Assembly: GCA_903772945.1 (NCBI GenBank)
Contig: CAICTM010001565.1
Location: forward strand, 1 to 26,738
From: Seminavis robusta
Taxonomy: Eukaryota > Bacillariophyta > Bacillariophyceae > Naviculales > Naviculaceae
Length of the DNA stretch: 26,738 nucleotides
Direction: 5' to 3'
The notes beneath the pieces were generated by a model that did not search any database, was not told the origin of the DNA, and was given only the letters and a program-made list of their open reading frames with translations. A program made the position numbers and the translations under genes. Positions 20,401-26,738 of the stretch are shown one piece after another. Within the stretch, counting starts at the first letter, position 1. The number at the start of each line of letters is the position of its first letter.

Positions 20401-21300
20401 TGAACATCGGTGCTGGCACTTTGATGTGCAGCGCCTTTGCTGAGGCTCGATAGCTATCAACTTCCACTCCCCCACCATCAGATCAAACCCAACCCGCGGC
20501 GGCATTCCTTTGGTTATCCCTCCTTTGAACGATGAAGAGACCTTGCTCACCATGAAGACCTCTGTGGCCAAGGGGAAACGAGGCCACCAGCCGTCCGAAT
20601 GCCAAGGGCTGCTCAGGTTCTGTAGTAGATCCACACAATTGGATGTGGGCGTTCGACGACCCAAGAGCGACTGAAGCTTTGTTCACTACCTTGACCAAGA
20701 AGAGACATCGTCCCGATGACACCGATTGTGGGTATGAGTTCAATGACCAGCTAAAGATCGATGCTCACTACCTTGAAGGCATATGTAGGCCACATGGCAC
20801 CAAGATCTTGGTTGCGCGTCAGGGACATCGAAACAGCATCGAAAGAGCTGCACCAAATCCAGACCATTACCAAATGGGGAGAAGTTTGATTTCTTAAGAG
20901 CTCGTGGTACTGGTACGAGTATACATGCCTTAGATTGAGGTTTCCGCAACGATGAAGGCTCTCTGCATTGTGTCCATGATGACATTTTCGACAACCTCTA
21001 GATGCATTGTAGAACCAATTCCAAAGTTGCAATTGCGAGGCAAGATTGAAGGGTTGCCTTTCACTGATTTCTGTCTTCTTTTGCTTCCTTCTCCTCCTTG
21101 TCGTCGTCGTCGGATTGCATGTCCAGTTCTAAAGCCCCTGCACCCCCCCACTTTGGTTTCAACAGTCAATGACTCAATCATGCAATCGTCGTACGATTTA
21201 TTTCGTCAAGGATGCATGGATGATGTCAGTGGCGTGCTTTCCTTGGTCAAAGAGACGAGGCAGGCACCTTAATTAACGATGTAGTGCTTTCGATAGAAAA
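20401..21300. other. Possible coding relics on the plus strand, unassigned
   Basis: Three plus-strand open stretches lie end to end in different frames: about 20459-20680 (with IPLVIPPLNDEETLLTMK), 20643-20897 (with WAFDDPRATEALFTTLTKK) and 20952-21272 (with SSYDLFRQGCMDDVSGVLS). Their composition is protein-like, but no family is recognised. Minus-strand frames over the same DNA are also open. They could be pieces of a decayed gene, exons of a gene I cannot resolve, or chance. Confidence 0.2.
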
Positions 21301-22581
21301 ATAAGCACACTTCCCTGGTCGCCCCACTGACCTTTCTGACAACCGGTAAAATCAAGCGCCGCAGGTGGTGGGCAGCTTATAGCCACCTGCTAAGGCCCCC
21401 AATAAAGCGCCCACCCAAGTGCAGCTCCTACCAAGCCACCCACCAAGCTCCTATTACAAGGCACCTTCTAAAGCACAGTGAAGCAAGCGCTTGGTGGTTG
21501 CTTTCTGGAAACTGGAGAGGACGGGCGAAGCAACGAGATCTCTGAAAAAGCGTTAGCGTTACCTGGTACGAGTACAGGAACAAGCATTCTCTACCGTACC
21601 GTACCGGTACGCGGAGAAACAGAAAGGAAGCGTGTTCACTGCGGAAGGACCCGCAGAGCATTATGCCAACATGCCAACATGCCAACCCCATCACGCAACG
21701 CCGCCAGTGAAAGAGTGGACAACCGTGATGAAAGATGAAGCAATGCAGTACCGCATTCACCAAAGTGAGTTCTGGGCATCTATAAATCTTGGTTTGACAG
21801 CCTCTCCCCTCAAGAGATTTCTTTCGATCGAAGGAGTTCTGTGGACAGCGATAGACCCGAACGTTAAGGCACTACTCTAGCACATGACATTGCACTCAAG
21901 CTTTTGGTCAAAGTGGACACCGACGAAGGAAAAGACTAATAAGTAGCTGTAAGCTGCGGCGCTACCAGGTACTGGTGGCTAGAGTTGGTGGTTGGCGGCT
22001 CTAGCTAGCTAGCTACAGCGCTCGAGTATCTCGAGGAAAACCAAAGGACTATAATTGAGGCATCAAGAACTGCTGGGCAGTTCATGTCCGCATGTCCAAT
22101 GGTCCATCAGTGGAATTCATCAGAAGGTGGGTTCTTCCTTCGTGAACTTGCTTGCAAATAAGTGCTATGCAGGGTTTTGCTTTGCTTTTGTTCAAGGAAC
22201 CTGTCGAGACCGACCATGGCTGGAGTCCGGTATCGGGCTATCGGTGCGGTGGTACCAGGTACCAGCTCGAAATGGTAGTGTTGGACGGGATGTCAACCTT
22301 GATCGAAACAAAGAAAGACGCTCTTTCTGTAATGCAGTCTAAGTTGTTTAACTTTTGACAATTTCCTACGCACTAATGCATGTATGTTTTTCGATGCTTT
22401 CCGCCCCATCTTGTGCTGCTGAAAGCGTCGTACTTCTGGTCAACACATGAATAGTATACAGTATGCATGCATGCAGCCTTTAGCTAGGATCCCTCTTCAC
22501 CTTTTGGCGGCTCCTCGATGCGCCCTTTGAGTTTTGTGTTATGAGTGTTACCCAGTATTCAGACCGTGGCTTGTTGATTTC
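21301..22581. other. Intergenic DNA with simple repeats, 3' flank of heat shock factor gene
   Basis: No confident gene is present. An 8-base unit ATGCCAAC is repeated three times at 21663-21686. GGTAC-type runs occur at 21590-21610 and 22248-22262, CTAGCTAGCTAG near 22003-22015 and a GCATGCATGCATGC run near 22464-22475. Plus-strand frames at 21632-21880 and 22152-22358 have protein-like stretches but no recognisable domain. Confidence 0.4.
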
Positions 22582-24514
22582 TCAAAGACCTCGAGGATCA
22601 AAGAAAGGGTAGTTTGGGTGCGAGGACGACTTTGGAGGCTGCTGAAACTGTTGTCGGTGTTGCTGCTGTTGTTGCTGCTGCTGGGGGTCCTGCAATGATT
22701 CCTGAGGCATTCCGCCAGTCATGGCCATCATTTCTTGGATGTTCTGCTGCTCCCGAATCAAGGACAGGTTCTGGGAAATGGATGATTGCAAAGATGATCG
22801 ATTCTGGGAAAACGAGGGCAGATTCTGGGAAAGAGAGGGCCGATTCTGAGACAGAGAAGGCCGGTTCTGGGGAATGGGAGGTAGATGATGGGAAAAGGAA
22901 GGACCCTGGAACGACGACGTGAGCCCGAGCTGCCTTCCAGCAACGTCCAGCTGCTGCTGCTCCCTGAGTTGAAGCTCCAACCGTTGCTGTTCCAATTGCT
23001 GTTGCTGCATTTGAAGGCTCCTCTGCTGCTGCTGGTTCCTTTGGAGGAGATCGTTTAACCGTTCTCGGTGCTCGGAGTAGGGAAGCTGCACTGGCAAAGT
23101 CGCTGCCAAGGAGGATGGCTGAGGCGACGCAAAGGGTCTTGAAGAACCGCCAAGGCCCGAACTGTCTCGTCTCTCCAAAGTAGGTTCTTCGGGAGACGAT
23201 TCAGCAAGCCCTCCAAAAAGGCTAAATGCTCCAATGGAGAAATCACTGGATTGCCTTGCCAGGGCAGGAGGAGGAGCAGGAGGACCGTGAACGTCGTCTG
23301 TAGCACCAGTGCCCGAGAGTCCACGTCTCAACGAGGGAGCTGGAAGAGGTTGAAGTGGCTGCTGCTGCTGAAGGATGCCCCCTGACAATTGGGACTGAAT
23401 GGAGGCGCCCGTGGCCGCCGCCAAATTGTCATGGTGCAGTCCACCAGAGAAGAGAGGCTGACCGGATGGTCGCAGACTGGGAATGCTGTTGGCCTCTGCT
23501 GAGAACAGGGAGGCGCCTGTTCTCAGTTTGCCGTCAAGGGGAGATCGAGGGCGCTCCTGAGCTTCAACGTTGGCAAGTGTAGCCACCTTGCTGCTGGCCT
23601 TGGGAGTAACCTGTTCGAACCACAAGGAACCCATTGGGGCAGGGGCACTGGATTGTTTGCCCGCTTCCTGACTCGACAATTCAGGGCTTGCAATCTTGGC
23701 TTCGGCTGCATAAAAGTCAGGTTCCGTGAGCTTGGACTTGGGCTTGCGGCCCCTCTTTCCTCGGATGTTGGTATGGTGGATAGTGGTAACCTTCTCTGGC
23801 GTGTCACGGGCAAAGTCAGGATGGTAATAAGCTGAAAAGAGGAGGGCAGGGGTATGTAAGATGGCGGTGTTAGCAAACAAGAACATCAGACATGTATCTA
23901 CGTGCTAGGTTGGTGTTTCTTACCTCCTTGATCAGGACCTGGTAAGTTGGCAAGGGCAGAAATGGATGCAAAGATTAGATCAGATGATAGGTTCCTAGCA
24001 AGCTAGCTAGCTAGAGCCACACCACGTGGATCCTAGTGGATATAGCCAATGCTGTCTTACCTTTGCGGCTCAGCTTGCGGAATCCATGCTTGTGGAGTTG
24101 CCGTTCAAAGGTCGTGAACTTGAGCCGGCAAAACCATCTGTGGAGCAATCGAAGAGAGAGCGTTCGACAGAGCGACAGTCAGTTGGGTGCCTTGGTATCC
24201 CGAAGAAACAGACCTTCCAGACCAGTGAGTGCTTACCTTGACATTACTCTTTGAATGAACTCATCCTTCTTCTTGATCAAAAAGCACTTGCCATGAGGCT
24301 GCCATGAAACGATTCTCTCTTCCCCTCTGCCATTCATGTCGATGTCGCAAAGCATTTCATGAAGCCTCGAAGGGAAATGATTGGGATCCATGTGAGGAAA
24401 GGACAAGCGCTCAGAAATGGAGGTGGGGGCCGGGGGAAGCTGCTGCCAAAGATAGTCTCGTTGCATTATTAGTTGCATTGTTTCTTCAGTTCCTTTCTTC
24501 GGATTAATGTTCAT
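22582..24514 (-). CDS. Heat shock factor (HSF-type DNA-binding transcription factor) with Gln-rich tail
   Basis: Four exons on the minus strand: 24514-24237, 24137-24061, 23938-23924 (15 bases) and 23831-22582. They total 1620 bases, exactly 539 codons plus stop, with GT-AG introns of 99, 122 and 92 bases. The HSF DNA-binding domain covers about residues 46-135: FPSRLHEML, then IVSWQPHGKCFLI, then the recognition helix FTTFERQLHKHGFRKL, and the wing and end GPDQGAYYH supplied by the microexon. An AT-hook-like basic motif (RGKRGRKPKSK region) follows. The long tail has a heptad-like QNRPSLS repeat and poly-Gln runs, typical of activation domains. The protein should act in the nucleus on HSE-type promoters; HSF families are expanded in diatoms. 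The start is uncertain. A GT-AG pair at 24635/24529 (107 bases) would join an upstream open stretch (24636 to about 24803) in phase, so a 5' exon or leader intron may exist. Confidence 0.92.
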
Positions 24515-25370
24515 CAAGTAAAGATTTGCTGATTGCAATTTATGAACAGCTTTATTAAAGCTCAAAGCAACCTTTGGGCTTTTGCTCTGGTGTTCTCTCT
24601 GGATTCTTTCAAGCTATTAATAGCACGATAGTTACCGCATAAAGCTGCTGGAGGCTGCTGTTGGAAGCTGATGAAGCCCAAAGGTTCGTGAATGATGATT
24701 ATCCAATCCTCGGAGAGCTCGAAGAAAGTGAGGAGAGAGTCGAATGAATCATTCCATTCATGGTTGAGGGTGTACTCGTCAACATTCCAGCCGAAGTAGA
24801 TTTAACTACACGGCTTGCACTTCATATTGAAACACACATGGACACGGCAAATTGGCAATTGAAATAGTGTCCACACTAGGTTCAACAAATGCCAGGGCTC
24901 CACGAAGACTTGGAACTTCACGAGCTCAAAATGTCTCTGCTTGATTTGTCCTTTTCACATGATTTCTTCAGCTGGGTACTGTAAAATTCCTGACAACTCT
25001 TCCTTTGCAGAGTTTGACCAGACATTGTTAAAGTTTAAGAATTCCAGTATATATTCGAAGCAAGAAGGTAGGCACTGACCCCCCTAACAAAGATCTTGTG
25101 ATGTTATACGATTTTAGCAAAAAGTGACTGAATGTTTTAAGTAGTTATGCAGCTGATGCAGCCAAAAGCTACACTGTATTTAGCTAGCTCTGGTAGATCA
25201 TGTCAAGCCCTGTGGCCCCTGCAATGGTCCTCAATTTACCACCCCAGATCCCATGGAACCTAGTCCTGAATTTTGACTATTCTTTGCTTAAGCCTGGCGC
25301 TCGCTGGCTTCCGTAGATAGAATCTACCTACTCTAAACCCCCTTTTCTTTGTCTATTAGCCTTCCTTCTG
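24515..25370. other. 5' flank of heat shock factor gene with short coding-like stretches
   Basis: No complete gene is seen. On the minus strand, an open stretch at about 24803-24636 ends in a good donor (G|GTAACT) that fits the HSF frame through an acceptor at 24529. Further upstream an ATG at 25025 begins a 35-codon frame (starting MSGQTLQRKS) ending in TGA. These could be 5' exons of the HSF gene, upstream open frames or relics. No single chain of splice sites that I tried joins them all without a stop. Confidence 0.3.
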
Positions 25371-25798
25371 TCTCTTGTCACCTGACTTATCTGCCCAGGA
25401 AGTGTACTTCTTTCTGAATAAGTCTTGAATAAAACTCCAAACTGCTTCAGGCTTCCTCTCACGAATAATTAATTTAAAGATGGAATAGTTTCTGAGTGCT
25501 ACCATGCAAACTTTTCATTGTAGAAATGAAAGATGAGTGTACTTCCACTCTTTATCCCAATCTGAGATGCCTCTGTCATGGGAAAAACATTGAGGTCTTT
25601 GTAAACTACTAGGACATGTGCTCGAGCAATGAACTCTGACCCATCTATGACCAGATTCATTACTGTTATCTAAAACATTAGGCTTTCGAACCTTAAACTC
25701 TCACTGCCGCCGGTTGACTCCCTAATCCTTTTCTTCAAATCAGCAACGCACAAATAAGAATTTTCTTGTCTGTCGCAGGTGGCAGGCACATCGATGGG
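25371..25798 (-). pseudogene. Probable relic of a ubiquitin-like-domain gene
   Basis: One minus-strand frame from about 25798 to 25499 reads CVADLKKRIRESTGG, then LRFESLMF, then an in-frame TAG (25672-25670), then DGSEFIARAHVL, VYKDLNVF and IGIKSGSTLIFHF. The pattern (VADLKKRI helix, LRF strand, IKSGSTL.F final strand) resembles ubiquitin-like folds. Just beyond, in another frame, a further coding-like stretch reads FKLIIRERKPEAVWSFIQDLFRKK and stops at about 25374. Upstream, a third frame gives DQEYITDHAKRQRQ. The chain is thus broken by at least one stop and two frame changes. It could be a decayed gene, or a gene with sequencing indels or unrecognised introns. Family assignment is by eye only. 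Confidence 0.35.
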
Positions 25799-26738
25799 TC
25801 TTGTCGCTGTCTTTTCGCGTGGTCCGTGATGTACTCTTGGTCAACAGTTAATCCACCCGATACTTATGATCATGGACTCAACGAGACTTTCCTGGAAGCG
25901 TGGATCTAGATCATAGCTGATCGAGGAACCCAATCGTCGTCGATATCGACGCATTCTTAAATTGGTGGATTTACGAAAGACACTGCACCTTTCTCTTTTG
26001 GGGTGAAGTCTAGTCAGGAAAACCTGTACAGTCCATCTAAAGTCTGGCACCCTTCTGGTTCAGCAACTATGTTTGGAAAACTGTCTGAGCTGTCTTTAAA
26101 TGAATTAAGAATGAACTCTAAGGCCTTAGTAGTCTGAATCACAGTTCAGACTTTCTAGCCTTTATTCACCTTTTCGGTCGCGCTGTTCGATGTGAGAAGG
26201 AGCTGGGAAGGGGCCAGAGCCCGGGGCCACCCATTATGTCGAGGAGCAAGAAAAGAGAAGCCTGTCACAGTTGGCGCATGGCAGGCTTGATAGAGGGGCA
26301 CAACAGCTAATTGGAACTAGTATGGTACCGGCAGCCGGCAGCCAGCAACCCAGCAGCCAAAACTCCAATCCTATTTATGTAGCCAGGTTGACAGCTTTAC
26401 TCGGAGTACGACTGTACAGTACTTCTCAAGAGTTGCTGGCACTGTGGCGCGGCAGATAAAAAGAATTTGGACTCTGCCACGTAAGACACCAGTAGACATG
26501 GAAACGAAATTGCGGAGCCAAAATGCATTGAGCCAAAGCCATTCCAAGGATCCAACAAATAATGTGCCTAAAACTTGCTTAATCACCACTTTAACCACTA
26601 TGGTATACCGGTACTCTTCCACGGACAGGAATCTTGAAGTGCAACTTTTTAGACCTTGGACCGCCACGATCACTAAAGGCTTCAGGTTAGGGAATTTTTC
26701 AAGTCGCCGTGCATGGGTTGCAAGGCAGTCTCATTGTA
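25799..26738. other. Right-edge DNA without a confident gene
   Basis: A minus-strand open frame at 25841-26050 (69 codons, no recognised domain) ends next to the ubiquitin-like relic and may belong to it. A perfect 12-base palindrome CTAAGGCCTTAG lies at 26118-26129, followed by an 8-base hairpin (26131-26138 with 26145-26152, loop of 6). GGTACC and CCGGTAC motifs occur near 26323 and 26607. Nothing else is seen. Confidence 0.4.

Noticed and set aside
25675..25760. Minus-strand GGTTCGAA sequence resembling a tRNA B box
   Set aside because: No A box or cloverleaf arms could be found at the right distance, and the sequence lies in the ubiquitin-like relic.
26118..26152. Palindrome plus hairpin as a bacterial-type terminator or transposon end
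   Set aside because: Arms are only 6 and 8 bases, no T-run or matching inverted copy elsewhere was found, and the context is eukaryotic.

Overview
The window looks like nuclear DNA of a stramenopile, most probably a diatom. The case rests on compact eukaryotic genes with short GT-AG introns (75-124 bases), a heat-shock-factor-type transcription factor, a Hedgehog-type Hint protein, a Pro/Thr repeat secreted protein, and intergenic DNA full of GGTAC and CTAG palindromic runs. The organism is an inference; no rRNA or organelle marker is present.

Layout, left to right. (1) 298-3100, plus: two tandem intronless genes for CRAL-TRIO (Sec14-like) lipid-binding proteins, both with N-terminal signal peptides. 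(2) 3591-4880, minus: a predicted secreted or membrane protein with a Cys-rich N-terminal half, a Gly/Ser linker, a Hedgehog-type Hint domain and C-terminal membrane segments. (3) 5680-9121, plus, three exons: a 1080-residue nuclear protein with four identical-spacing C2HC zinc fingers and a C4HC3 PHD finger; both introns fall inside zinc-finger ligand sets. (4) 9684-11842, plus: a secreted Ser/Arg- and Pro/Thr-rich repeat protein whose 90-base repeat array carries small deletions that break the reading frame. (5) 12385-13566, plus: a membrane-anchored OGFOD2-like 2-oxoglutarate/Fe(II) dioxygenase. (6) 13860-19043, minus, eight exons: a full-length ABCB (P-glycoprotein type) transporter of 1528 residues with a Cys-rich insertion in its last extracellular loop of the first half. 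(7) 19044-22581: 3.5 kb without a confident gene, with short repeats and possible coding relics. (8) 22582-24514, minus, four exons including a 15-base microexon: a heat shock factor with a Gln-rich tail. (9) 24515-26738: no intact gene, but several coding-like minus-strand stretches, one resembling a ubiquitin-like fold broken by stops and frame changes.

The genes do not form an operon or an evident pathway. Four or five of the eight products are predicted to enter the secretory route (two CRAL-TRIO proteins, the Hint protein, the repeat protein, the dioxygenase), and two are nuclear regulators. The best candidates for new biology are the Hint protein, the secreted Sec14-like pair and the PHD/C2HC protein. 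All spliced models here were derived by hand from GT-AG sites; each closes in frame across all exons.
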